A DNA stretch of 44,768 nt. Source: Akkermansiaceae bacterium UBA1315 (GTDB lineage: Bacteria; Verrucomicrobiota; Verrucomicrobiia; Verrucomicrobiales; Akkermansiaceae). A model generated the notes under the pieces. It worked only from the letters and a program-made list of their open reading frames with translations, did no database searches and was not told where the DNA came from. The position numbers and the translations under genes are program-made. The stretch covers positions 630 to 45,397 of the forward strand of contig DBTN01000042.1 in the NCBI GenBank assembly GCA_002307065.1, given 5' to 3'. Below, one piece after another: positions 33,041 through 41,491 of this stretch. How positions within the stretch are numbered: the first letter of the stretch is position 1; each line of letters begins with the position of its first letter.

Positions 33041-33481
33041 ATGAAAACCATTTATCTCGCCGCATTGATTGCTACTCCCTTTATGCTTTCGAACTGTAAG
33101 GAAGCCAAACAGGCGGGAGACATATCTTTCGCCAAATCCACCTTTGAATCATTGGCTCGGGGCGATAGCGCGGTACATGAAAAAATCGATTGGGCGATGT
33201 TCCAATCGTTGGGCACAAACGTCGGCGCGGAATATGTGAACATCCCGACCGATCAAGAGCGTGCAGACTACCGAAATGCTTATATCACGCAGTTTTCTTC
33301 TGCGTTTCGTGAGCAAGGCGGTAGCGTGGACAACTTTACCAACTGGCGGGTCACCTTCCACGACAGTCAGCGCACCGAAGTCGCTGCCGATTCGGCAGGC
33401 GGACTTCTCAAAATGACGGTGACCAACCGTGATGATATCGAAAGAGTCTCGTCGATCGGCGTGTTTGCCGCGCCAAACTAA
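33041..33481 (+). CDS. Small predicted lipoprotein, unknown
   Basis: A 146-residue protein with a signal peptide MKTIYLAALIATPFMLSNC, where Cys19 is the likely lipid site (Asn at -1 is unusual). The rest is soluble and acidic with no known motif. The ATG at 33041 is preferred because it opens the signal peptide; the frame upstream to 32864 lacks one. It overlaps by 4 bases the convergent TrhO-RluA gene. The 230 bases upstream hold no other gene. Confidence 0.72.
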   Translation: MKTIYLAALIATPFMLSNCKEAKQAGDISFAKSTFESLARGDSAVHEKIDWAMFQSLGTNVGAEYVNIPTDQERADYRNAYITQFSSAFREQGGSVDNFTNWRVTFHDSQRTEVAADSAGGLLKMTVTNRDDIERVSSIGVFAAPN

Positions 33482-35259
33482 ATCGCCCAAACCGGTTTTG
33501 CCGTTTCGAAAACAAGCGGCTCACCGGTTTTAGGATGGTTAAACACCAGTTTCCACGCGTGCAAGCAAAGGGGCGGAGAATCGACATCCAAAGTCTGAGT
33601 GTCTCCGATCCGTCCTTCTGTTAGATAGGCCGGATCACCGAGCACGGGCAGCCGAAGCTGCCACAGGTGAATTCGAATCTGATTCGTACGACCGGTCGAC
33701 AGTTTTGCTTCAAGCAGCGCCGTGCCATCGGGGAACCTTTCGAGCACTTCAAAATCGGTTCGCGAAATCAGGCCATCGATCTCATCCACCTCGCGGGTTC
33801 CCATCACACCAGGCTCCGAAGAAATTTTCGCGTCCGAGAAAAACCGATCGCTCTCCGGATGACCATGGACACGAACGAGATAACGTTTTTCCACGACCCC
33901 ATCCAAGAACTGCCGCTGAAGAATCCGGCACATATTCCGGGTTCTGGCAAACATCACCAATCCGGTCGTGTTCGCGTCTAGCCGGTGAACCGGCCGCGGA
34001 TATTTTGGGGCGTAAGTGAGATTTAAAAGATATTGCAGCGTGTTCCGGTGAAATCTTCCACTCGCGTGCATGGGCAAAGGCGCCGGCTTCTCGACGATGA
34101 GCAATGCCTCATCTTCATAAAGAATTTTGATATCCGCAGAGACATCTGGCTCGATCGCGCTTGGAAAAATCTGCACGACCCTTTCCCCAGCACGGACGAC
34201 ATGATGCTTGCCGCGAACGGTTCCACCGTAATTGACGAACCGTCCCGCGTCGCAGCGAGCTTCCCATTCTTCCGCTGAAATTTGGGGAAAAAGATCGATC
34301 AATACTTCCAGCAATTCGCGACCGTCATGGGACGCCGGAATGTTCACGGGACGACGATTCTCCGCAGGAATCGAACCGGGCAGAGGCGTGGAAACCTCCG
34401 CGAGTTTTTGATGACGTTCGCGAATGCGCTCCGCCATTTTTTCCGGTTCGCTGACAAAACAATGCGGGCAGCTTACCCCTTCCACATATCTTGGATCCTC
34501 CTGATCCGTTTGATCCAGCGGAGCCTGACAAGCATAACAAACGGCCGATGACGTTTCACGCAGACCCGGATCGAGGCCGACGCGCTGATCAAACACAAAA
34601 CATTCCCCGTCGTAATGATCACCGCCGCATTCCTCGAAATATTTCAGAATACCGCCATCGAGTTGATAAATTTGTTCAAAGCCTTCGAGCTCCATAAAAG
34701 GCCCGGCCTTTTCGCAACGGATGCCTCCGGTGCAGAACATGACAACCGGTTGGTGTTTGAGCTCTTCGGGCAGTTTTCTCACCGCGTCCGGAAATTCCCG
34801 GAACGTGTTGATATGGGGAATGATCGCGTTTTTAAACGTTCCCAATTTCACCTCGTAATCGTTCCGCGTATCTAACAGCGTGACCGGTTTTCCTTCGTCC
34901 AGCCAGCTTTTGAGTTCTTTTGCGGAAAGCTTGGGCGACGTGTAATCGGCCGGACGCACCGCCTCGACACCGAAGGAGATGATCTCTTTTTTCAGCCGCA
35001 CCAACATCCGGTTGAACGGCTGCGTTTCGCTCAAACTGATCTTCGGCTGGAGATCTTCCAAACCAGGGATCGCTCGCAATTTTTCCAGCAGCCGATCGAT
35101 CGATTCCGCAGCGCCTGCGACGAAAAGATTGATCCCCTCGGTGCTCAGCAGGATCGTCCCCTTCAGCCCCCAAGTCTTGCAATCGGCGATCAATTCCTCT
35201 CTCAGGGTTTTCAAACCCGAAAGCTCGGCGAAACGGTAGGTGGAAATATTCGTAATCAC
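33478..35259 (-). CDS. TrhO-type rhodanese fused to RluA-type pseudouridine synthase
   Basis: A 593-residue fusion of two RNA-modifying enzymes. Residues 1-270 match TrhO/YceA (tRNA uridine-34 hydroxylase): an N-terminal alpha-beta domain, then a rhodanese domain with active-site Cys176 in FCTGGIRC, and two CxxC pairs (241/244 and 264/267), likely zinc. Residues about 310-593 match the RluA family, with an S4-like stretch, HRLDANTTG (425-433) with catalytic Asp428, and STGRTNQIRIH. Both halves keep their catalytic residues. The start is at the normal YceA N-terminus. A tRNA target for the second half is an inference. Runs convergent to the small lipoprotein gene. Confidence 0.93.
   Translation of the reverse strand: MITNISTYRFAELSGLKTLREELIADCKTWGLKGTILLSTEGINLFVAGAAESIDRLLEKLRAIPGLEDLQPKISLSETQPFNRMLVRLKKEIISFGVEAVRPADYTSPKLSAKELKSWLDEGKPVTLLDTRNDYEVKLGTFKNAIIPHINTFREFPDAVRKLPEELKHQPVVMFCTGGIRCEKAGPFMELEGFEQIYQLDGGILKYFEECGGDHYDGECFVFDQRVGLDPGLRETSSAVCYACQAPLDQTDQEDPRYVEGVSCPHCFVSEPEKMAERIRERHQKLAEVSTPLPGSIPAENRRPVNIPASHDGRELLEVLIDLFPQISAEEWEARCDAGRFVNYGGTVRGKHHVVRAGERVVQIFPSAIEPDVSADIKILYEDEALLIVEKPAPLPMHASGRFHRNTLQYLLNLTYAPKYPRPVHRLDANTTGLVMFARTRNMCRILQRQFLDGVVEKRYLVRVHGHPESDRFFSDAKISSEPGVMGTREVDEIDGLISRTDFEVLERFPDGTALLEAKLSTGRTNQIRIHLWQLRLPVLGDPAYLTEGRIGDTQTLDVDSPPLCLHAWKLVFNHPKTGEPLVFETAKPVWAI
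33489..33498. repeat. Symmetric copy of the iterated motif (AAACCGGTTT)
   Basis: Ten-base palindromic copy within the last codons of the TrhO-RluA gene, with an ACCGGTTT a few tens of bases further on. Part of the dispersed motif. Confidence 0.55.
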
Positions 35260-35323
35260 GGACGGGGGAAAAACAGCACGAATGCCAGGTGGTGAAAAGC
35301 GCGGAACCGGTCAAATGTTCAGC

Positions 35324-35782
35324 TCAACGGCTGAGATCTTCCTGATACATCAACTTGAAGCCGCTGTTATGCAGCACGGAAATGGCGAACTCGTAATCCT
35401 CGACGTGCATCGCGAGCATCGCGTGGCCTTCCGGTCCAGGCATGAGCGCGTAGGCAAAATCGAGATTCGTTTCCGCCACCATCAAAATGTCGAGACACTG
35501 CAGCAAACCGGGGCCGGATTCACGCATCGCGATCACGATCAGCTCACAATTCGTGTAGGGAATCCCCTTTTCCATGAAGAGCCGCTCGGCCGTATCCGGA
35601 TCGGAAAGCACCAAGCGGGCAACCGTCGCATCACGTGAATCCTGAACGCTCAGCCCGATCACCTCGATCGCCGACATTCGGAGCAATTTCACCAAAGCGG
35701 CGAGCGCCCCGGCGCGATTCGGCAGCATGACGGAAAATTGGCGAACCGGTGCGCCGTGGTCGATGATCGTTGGAGTTTCCAT
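35324..35782 (-). CDS. ACT-domain protein
   Basis: A 152-residue protein with two ACT-like regulatory repeats. The first (FSVMLPNRAGALAALVKLLRMSAIEVIGLSVQD) has the Asn-Arg-Ala-Gly loop typical of amino-acid binding; the second (LIVIAMRESGPGLLQCLDILMVAETNLDFAY) is similar. Such stand-alone proteins resemble the small subunit of acetolactate synthase, but no ilv gene is near. Ligand and partner are unknown. It lies 18 bases after the ankyrin lipoprotein gene on the same strand, so it is probably co-transcribed. Confidence 0.85.
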   Translation of the reverse strand: METPTIIDHGAPVRQFSVMLPNRAGALAALVKLLRMSAIEVIGLSVQDSRDATVARLVLSDPDTAERLFMEKGIPYTNCELIVIAMRESGPGLLQCLDILMVAETNLDFAYALMPGPEGHAMLAMHVEDYEFAISVLHNSGFKLMYQEDLSR

Positions 35783-35799
35783 GGTCGATGAGAAAAAAA

Positions 35800-37308
35800 T
35801 TACCCGCGTGGGCCGCGGAGAGGGATCGTTTGAACGCTGCCATCGGCCACATTTTCAAGCACGATCTGATTTGGCCGCACATCGGAGACGATAAATTCGC
35901 TGCCATCGGAGGCGGTGAAACGCTGGCCCGGAGTCGCGGTGTAGCGTTGACCGGTCACCGCATCCTCGAGCAGCGCGATCGGATCGTGGGCGCTCGACGG
36001 CACACCGGAAATCCATTCCCGGCTGCTTCCGGTTTGGCTATCGCGGACCTCGACGACGGAAACCTCGGTGGGCACATTCGCGGTCAGCTTGCTATCTTCG
36101 ATCCGCCGCTGGACCTTGATTACGACCAAAGATGACCCTGGAATCGTTTGACCTTCTGCGACTTTCACCTCTCTAGCCGGGGAACCGGCAATGCGAACGG
36201 TGGCGACTTTTCCTTCCACCGATTTAACCGTGACCGGCACTTCACTCTCGCGATAGTGACGCATGATGAGAGGCGGGGTGTTCGTCGGCGTGACCGTTTC
36301 CTGGGTTGGATTTTCCGGATTTTCTGACACCGGTGGCGAAACCGACAACGTCACGCCTTCGATCGAGCGGCTTGGCACCCGGTCTGCGGCGGAAATTTCA
36401 CGTGCAGATACGGAAGGCTCGCTCGAAATTTCCGCCGCCGGTTCCTCCGAAATTTCGGCACCGGCGGCATCGACAAAAGCTTCCATCTCCGAGCCGAGCT
36501 GCTCCGGAGTCTCCAACGTCAGCTCTTCAGGCTTCGGCGCGCGAGCGATGATTTGGGCAATTTCCGCATGCCCCGCGTCCGTGGCAAGATCCGCCGCGGT
36601 TTTCCCTTCGGCATCGGTCGTGAATCGGCTCGATCCGATATCCATCAGCAACTTCACCGATTCTTCATGGCCGTTTTCCGCCGCCAACATCAGCGGTGTG
36701 CGGCCATCTTCCATCCGTGCGTAAACCGATGCTCCGTAATTCGTCAAAGAATCGATCACTTCGGTTTTTCCCTCCAGCGCAGCGAGCAACAGCGCAGGAT
36801 CCAGGCTTCCCCGACTGTAAGGCGCAAGCTCGGCGACCGATCCGGCGCTGCCTTCACGGACCGCGACCATCAGCGGTAAAAACCCCTTCCCGTCCTTGAT
36901 TTGAGGGTCGGCCCCCTGCTGCAGCAACCAACGAACCATCGCCGTTTGGTTTGCCACCACCGCTGCAATCAGCGGCGTTTGTTCGTCGCGGCCGCGAATA
37001 TCAATGGAAATTCCCCGGTTCAGCAAATAGTTCGCCGCATTTTGCGAACCCGCCGCCGCGGCCGCGTGCAGTGCTGTGTCACCCTCGGCATTCCGGGTGT
37101 CAGCCGCAAAACCCGACGAGACGAATTTTTTCATCGCCTCCAGATCATTTCCCACGCTGGCCCGGAACCAGTCGTCGGTCGTCAATTGGTAACCGGCATC
37201 ACTCAAATCGGATGCAGTCGCCTCTCCACGTTTTTTGCAGGCCGGCACGCTGGCGACGGTGAGCGCGAGAAGCGCGGAGCCTAAAAGCCCTCTGGCGGAA
37301 CATCTCAT
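35800..37308 (-). CDS. Ankyrin-repeat lipoprotein
   Basis: A 502-residue predicted lipoprotein. The ATG at 37308 opens a signal peptide with lipobox VPAC (Cys24); the frame extends upstream to 37878, but that stretch is antisense to trmO and lacks any domain. Residues about 40-260 contain about five ankyrin repeats (GDTALHAAAAAGSQNAANYLLNRG, DEQTPLIAAVVANQTAMVRWLLQQGAD, DGRTPLMLAAENGHEESVKLLMDIG). Then comes a Glu/Pro/Ser-rich linker, and a C-terminal beta-rich part with two similar blocks about AREVKVAEGQTIPGS and YTATPGQRFTASDGSE. A periplasmic binding scaffold is plausible. Confidence 0.85.
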   Translation of the reverse strand: MRCSARGLLGSALLALTVASVPACKKRGEATASDLSDAGYQLTTDDWFRASVGNDLEAMKKFVSSGFAADTRNAEGDTALHAAAAAGSQNAANYLLNRGISIDIRGRDEQTPLIAAVVANQTAMVRWLLQQGADPQIKDGKGFLPLMVAVREGSAGSVAELAPYSRGSLDPALLLAALEGKTEVIDSLTNYGASVYARMEDGRTPLMLAAENGHEESVKLLMDIGSSRFTTDAEGKTAADLATDAGHAEIAQIIARAPKPEELTLETPEQLGSEMEAFVDAAGAEISEEPAAEISSEPSVSAREISAADRVPSRSIEGVTLSVSPPVSENPENPTQETVTPTNTPPLIMRHYRESEVPVTVKSVEGKVATVRIAGSPAREVKVAEGQTIPGSSLVVIKVQRRIEDSKLTANVPTEVSVVEVRDSQTGSSREWISGVPSSAHDPIALLEDAVTGQRYTATPGQRFTASDGSEFIVSDVRPNQIVLENVADGSVQTIPLRGPRG

Positions 37309-37331
37309 GCCACAGAAACTACTTACAAATC

Positions 37332-38081
37332 TTAACCATTCAATCCAGAACCTTTGCCGGGCTCGATTTGAGTCACGATGCAAATCTTTTGCGCGACGGT
37401 GAAACGAATATTGCAACCGCAGAGATCCGCGCCGAACGACCGGTTTTCGTCCTGAGTCTGCGTTGCCGGGCGCGGATCCAGCGACAGGGCCTCCCGAATC
37501 ACCGCCTGTGACCGGGCGGGAAGTTTCCGAAAAACCGGTTCCGCCTCGGCGGAAATTTCCACCGCGATCCGAACCGGTTCCGTCTGCGCATACCCGCTCA
37601 CGGCCCCGACGGGCGCCTCCGCGTAAGCAAGATACGGCTTGATGTCGAAGATCGGCGTGCCATCGACCAGATCCAGGCCGCCCAATTTGAGAACCGGCCC
37701 GTCCGGTGAGGCGAGGTCCACGCTTTCCAGCCGCACCAACGAAAGTCCGAGCCCGTTTGGCCGATAGGTCGAGCGGCTGGCAAAAACCCCCATCCGCTGA
37801 TCTCCGCCCAAACGCGGCGGCCTCACGGTCGGCCGCCACCCTTCGCCTGCGGTCTGATGAAATCCAAAAACCAGCCACAAATGCGAAAACCCGTCGATTC
37901 CGCGCACGGCTTCCGGACTGCGAAATTCCGGTTCAAAGACCAAAGTGCCCCAGGCGCTCGGACAAAGGCCCGGCTGCCGCGGAACCGCAAATTTCCCGCC
38001 AAAACACGAACGGACGATGGCAATGGGGGAAATCGCCATCGGGGAAATGCCGCGCCCTTCCGGTGGAGAAGACGAATTCAT
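37332..38081 (-). CDS. trmO: tRNA (t6A37) methyltransferase TrmO
   Basis: Methylates N6-threonylcarbamoyladenosine at position 37 of tRNA-Thr with SAM. The 249-residue protein has the TsaA/TrmO signatures: SPIAIVRSCFGGKFAVPRQPGL, FSHLWLVFGFHQ, RMGVFASRSTYRPNGLGLSLVRLESV and LDLVDGTPIFDIKPYLAYAEAP. The ATG at 38081 is used; a downstream ATG at 38039 would also retain the whole domain, and an upstream TTG at 38096 is less likely. It precedes the ankyrin lipoprotein gene by 23 bases. Confidence 0.9.
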   Translation of the reverse strand: MNSSSPPEGRGISPMAISPIAIVRSCFGGKFAVPRQPGLCPSAWGTLVFEPEFRSPEAVRGIDGFSHLWLVFGFHQTAGEGWRPTVRPPRLGGDQRMGVFASRSTYRPNGLGLSLVRLESVDLASPDGPVLKLGGLDLVDGTPIFDIKPYLAYAEAPVGAVSGYAQTEPVRIAVEISAEAEPVFRKLPARSQAVIREALSLDPRPATQTQDENRSFGADLCGCNIRFTVAQKICIVTQIEPGKGSGLNG

Positions 38082-38126
38082 CAGAAAAGGAGGCAAAATC
38101 CAAATTCGTTCGCGGCGGCTTTTCGA

Positions 38127-40505
38127 TTACCGAGTTTTGAAATGAACGCTCCGATGGATGACGTCGCCCTCGGCGCGTGCGTAAATGGTGAAACTGTCGA
38201 AATCATCCATCGCATCGAGGGATTTTTGGATGATTTCGCGATTCGCTTGGAACTCCCCAAACTTTTCACCGAGCAGATCCTGACCGTTTTCATCGATCAG
38301 TTTCACCCATTCACGACCAAATTTTTGCAGAGCGACGAAGTTCACTTTCACCCGCAATCCGGGCGAGGCTTCCTCCGGACTGCTTGCTTTCGAAACGAGA
38401 TCCAGCGCGTGGTTTTTCGAGGTCGAGGCGGCAAACCATTGGTCGCCGACGGTGACGGACGGCAGGAAGTCGTCGTTAAAGAACGGGAACGCAAAGAAAT
38501 AGGTGCTGAAACCGTCTTTCTCAGAAGTGATCGGCTTTTGCATCGGAATCGGAGTGCCGCCGATCTCGCTGATTTTGGCCAAGAGATGAGTCGAGCTGTC
38601 GTTCATCTTGGTCCATGCCGACGAAAGTTTCGACCGGTCGACGACAGGCGAAATGACGGTGGCACGAGGAAAACGTCCGCTGTCGATCACCGGTTGAGGA
38701 ACGCCCGGCACGGTCGGCACGTTGCCTTTGAGATCGAGGACCATGGCTTTCTCTTGGCCCAATCCATCGGCAAAATCTCCGCGGAATGCGTCCCACAGAC
38801 TGAGCACGTCCACCCGGAGCTTTTCGTCAAACAGCTTGGTGAACTGCTTGAACTGCTGCATTTCTTCAGCCTCTGTTGGCACTTCGGCGATTTTCAAAGT
38901 GATCGCGTAAGACGTTTCCAGCATCGATTCGAGAAACGCGCGGGCCTTTTCGTCGTAGACCACGTCGCCGCAAAAGTTGGCGAAAAAGGCGACATCCTCG
39001 CCGGCACCGAGGTGGGAAAGGGTCACCGGAGTTTCCCAATCGATCGCGCCAGAATCGGCACCGCCGTAAGATTCGATTTTCAGTCCGTCTTCGTAATAAG
39101 CGATCGTGTTCAGCGTATCGACCGTCGTCAGTTGACGAAGCGCCGCTTCGCGCTCGGCCACCAGTTGCAGCAACGCCTCCAGATCACGCGTGTCACCCAG
39201 CCCGTCCTGACCGGCCAAACCGTCGCGCAATCCGTTGACCATATCCGACAAGCCGCCAGCTTGTTCCATCAAGGCGTTGAGCGATTCTTTCTCGCCGTAA
39301 ACGAGGCCTGCCAGTTCTTTACCCGCGTAAAGATCGGTGAATTTCAGCGCGTCACCGGCAACAAGCGATTCCTTCGGGTCGGTCACCAGATTCAGCTCAT
39401 CAGCCGATCCGCCCACAAAAAGGACGACGTATTCGCCGATCGAACCGGTCATGACGACGATGTCTTTTTTCTTCAACGATTCGATCACTTGGTCGAGTTG
39501 CTCCGCGTCCATGGTTTCGGCAAACGCTTCGCGCGATCCGGCCATGGTTTCGGCCATTTTCGTGCCGATGATTTTATAACCGGCAAATTTCCCGCCCGCT
39601 TTTTCGATGGAAACCGGTTCGACCATTTCCCCGAGCATTCCCATGATTTCCAACGAGGAACTGATTTGGAGCGCGGTCGCATCCCGTTTGGCTTCATCAA
39701 CCTTGATGGCGAAGTAAACCGGCGGGAACTGAACGTCATCGATCAGGTCGATGCCCGATTCCGGATCGTTCAGGATATTCGACATCAATTCGGGGCCGAA
39801 CCGATTGCCGAAGGCTTCGCCAAACGCGCCGGAATCCCCGGTTTTCGCGGCTTCGACGAACGCCTTCGCCAACGCTCTCATCTGGAAATAGCCGGTGCGG
39901 CGATTGACCTTGAGCAGGTGCCCGATCTGTTTCGAACCGGTTTTTCCCAATGCGATGGTGACTTCAGTGCCGAGAAGTTGCTTCGCGCCCATCTCGTCCG
40001 TTGGCTCCTCAGCCATTTCGGGTGCGACTTCCTCCGCGGGAACGACTTCCGCAGCTTGGGGAGTCGCCGGTTCAATCGGTTCCGGATCGGTCGATTTGAC
40101 ACCCGGCGCGACCGCCGAGGCTTCCGGCATTTCCACTTCTTCCGATCCGACAATCTCGTCCGCCGGAATTTCATTGGCGGCACCGGTTTCCTCCTCGATC
40201 AGCTTCCATGCTTTAAGCGCTTTGAGCCGCTCCACACTTTTCGCGCCTTCGAAAAAGGTGACGACGTTTTCTACGTCCGCCGAAAGGTGGCGGGAAAATC
40301 CGAGCTTTGCCGCCCGTTCTTCCGCCGTCATCGCCGGAACGACCGGAGTTTCAGGCGCGGGCGCTGGGGAAACGCCAGGCTCACCCGGCACAACCACTTC
40401 AGGACTGGCCGTGTCCGGGCGATTCGAAACCTGTTCTTTCTTACCGCAGGCACCAAGGCCCAAGGCGATCGCCGGAAGGATGATCCATTTTGCTCGCGCT
40501 TTCAT
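38127..40505 (-). CDS. Large predicted lipoprotein, unknown
   Basis: A 792-residue lipoprotein with signal MKARAKWIILPAIALGLGAC (Cys20). A Pro/Glu-rich stretch at about 25-60 and 108-165 separates helical segments. The rest is a soluble mixed domain with no motif that I recognise, rich in acidic residues and long helices. An opposite-strand frame of nearly 1 kb runs through the same DNA, but the lipoprotein has the signal peptide and a clear domain rhythm and is the real gene. A hairpin abuts the start codon. Export to the cell surface or periplasm is likely; function unknown. Confidence 0.85.
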   Translation of the reverse strand: MKARAKWIILPAIALGLGACGKKEQVSNRPDTASPEVVVPGEPGVSPAPAPETPVVPAMTAEERAAKLGFSRHLSADVENVVTFFEGAKSVERLKALKAWKLIEEETGAANEIPADEIVGSEEVEMPEASAVAPGVKSTDPEPIEPATPQAAEVVPAEEVAPEMAEEPTDEMGAKQLLGTEVTIALGKTGSKQIGHLLKVNRRTGYFQMRALAKAFVEAAKTGDSGAFGEAFGNRFGPELMSNILNDPESGIDLIDDVQFPPVYFAIKVDEAKRDATALQISSSLEIMGMLGEMVEPVSIEKAGGKFAGYKIIGTKMAETMAGSREAFAETMDAEQLDQVIESLKKKDIVVMTGSIGEYVVLFVGGSADELNLVTDPKESLVAGDALKFTDLYAGKELAGLVYGEKESLNALMEQAGGLSDMVNGLRDGLAGQDGLGDTRDLEALLQLVAEREAALRQLTTVDTLNTIAYYEDGLKIESYGGADSGAIDWETPVTLSHLGAGEDVAFFANFCGDVVYDEKARAFLESMLETSYAITLKIAEVPTEAEEMQQFKQFTKLFDEKLRVDVLSLWDAFRGDFADGLGQEKAMVLDLKGNVPTVPGVPQPVIDSGRFPRATVISPVVDRSKLSSAWTKMNDSSTHLLAKISEIGGTPIPMQKPITSEKDGFSTYFFAFPFFNDDFLPSVTVGDQWFAASTSKNHALDLVSKASSPEEASPGLRVKVNFVALQKFGREWVKLIDENGQDLLGEKFGEFQANREIIQKSLDAMDDFDSFTIYARAEGDVIHRSVHFKTR

Positions 40506-40509
40506 ATGG

Positions 40510-40535
40510 TCCCGAAACTAGGAGCGGTTTCGGGA
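40510..40535 (-). promoter_or_regulatory. Hairpin next to the large lipoprotein start
   Basis: TCCCGAAAC (40510-40518) and GTTTCGGGA (40527-40535) form a perfect 9-bp stem with an 8-base loop, only 4 bases from the start codon at 40505. It lacks a T-tract. It may block ribosome access or act as a terminator for the DUF1080 gene upstream. Confidence 0.45.
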
Positions 40536-40569
40536 ATCAAGCAAGAACGAATGGTCCGGCGCAGCCCGG

Positions 40570-41373
40570 TTAGGGTGCCGTCGGCTGGTCACGCTGTCCA
40601 AGCGGGCGTACCCAGAAATTCCGATACTCCATCGGATCGCCGTGGAACTGGAGACGCAATGGACCGGTTTCCGGATGCTTCGCCGGATAGGTGGCGAGGA
40701 TTTTGTGTTGCGTCGGGCCGAGGTAAAGCGAGGCGTGCTGAACAAAAACCCCGTTGTGAATGATCGTGATTTTTGCAGGAGTGATGACTTTTTCCCCTTC
40801 GTAAACCGGTGGTTCGAAAGCGATGTCGTAGCTCTGCCACTCGCCCTGCGGTGAAGTCGCGTTCACCAACGGCGGGAGCTGGCCGTAAAGCGATCCCGCC
40901 TGTCCGTCGGGATAGGTCTTGTTATTATGGCTTTGAAGCACCTGAACTTCGTAAAGCCCCATCAGATAAACCCCGCTGTTGCCGCCGAATTGTCCGCCGA
41001 CTTTGCGCCCGGCGGGCAATCTCCATTCAAAATGAAGCTGAATCGCTCCGAACGATTCCTTCGTTTGGATGTCCTTCCCGTCTGCAATAAAAGCACCGTC
41101 TTTCACCGGCCATTGCGCTGGCCCACCCCCTTGTGTCCAAGCGTCCAAGGAAGTTCCGTCAAAAAGCACCGTCGCATCCGATGGGGGTTTCACCACCACG
41201 GCACCGGCCGTCTCAATAATCCGCGGCTGCGGGCGGCGTGGATCGTGAACGGTGTATTCCACACCCGGCAGTTTTTCGGTGTCCGTATAGCCTTTCACTT
41301 CCTGCGCCTGAGTCGGCATCACCCCGCAAGCAGCGGCCATCATTCCGGAAATCGTCCATAGATTAAATTTCAT
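40570..41373 (-). CDS. DUF1080 (3-keto-disaccharide hydrolase-type) secreted protein
   Basis: A 267-residue exported protein with signal peptide cleaved about after PTQAQ. It contains the concanavalin-like DUF1080 domain: LFDGTSLDAWTQGGG, FIADGKDIQTKESFGAIQLHFEWRLP, GGQFGGNSGVYLMGLYEVQVLQSH and GPLRLQFHGDPMEYRNFWVRPL. The family is expanded in Planctomycetes and Verrucomicrobia and is linked to 3-keto-glycoside hydrolysis. No oxidoreductase partner is near. It lies upstream of the large lipoprotein on the same strand. Confidence 0.9.
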   Translation of the reverse strand: MKFNLWTISGMMAAACGVMPTQAQEVKGYTDTEKLPGVEYTVHDPRRPQPRIIETAGAVVVKPPSDATVLFDGTSLDAWTQGGGPAQWPVKDGAFIADGKDIQTKESFGAIQLHFEWRLPAGRKVGGQFGGNSGVYLMGLYEVQVLQSHNNKTYPDGQAGSLYGQLPPLVNATSPQGEWQSYDIAFEPPVYEGEKVITPAKITIIHNGVFVQHASLYLGPTQHKILATYPAKHPETGPLRLQFHGDPMEYRNFWVRPLGQRDQPTAP

Positions 41374-41491
41374 TGCGTCTTCAAAACGTCACGTTCCGCT
41401 CTTTCTTTCAAGCCGTTCCTAAAATATCCGGGTTGCGGGAAAGCTCGTCCTGTGGATGCTTGTGGGCGTCTCTCAGTCCTTTTCCACCGTC

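Noticed and set aside
37309..37878. Upstream extension of the ankyrin lipoprotein frame
   Set aside because: It overlaps trmO in another frame and lacks domains; the signal peptide begins at 37308.
37857..40763. Plus-strand frame of nearly 970 codons
   Set aside because: It is antisense to the large lipoprotein and part of trmO; it is low-complexity, Arg/His/Phe-rich and lacks any motif, whereas the opposite strand has a signal peptide and lipobox.
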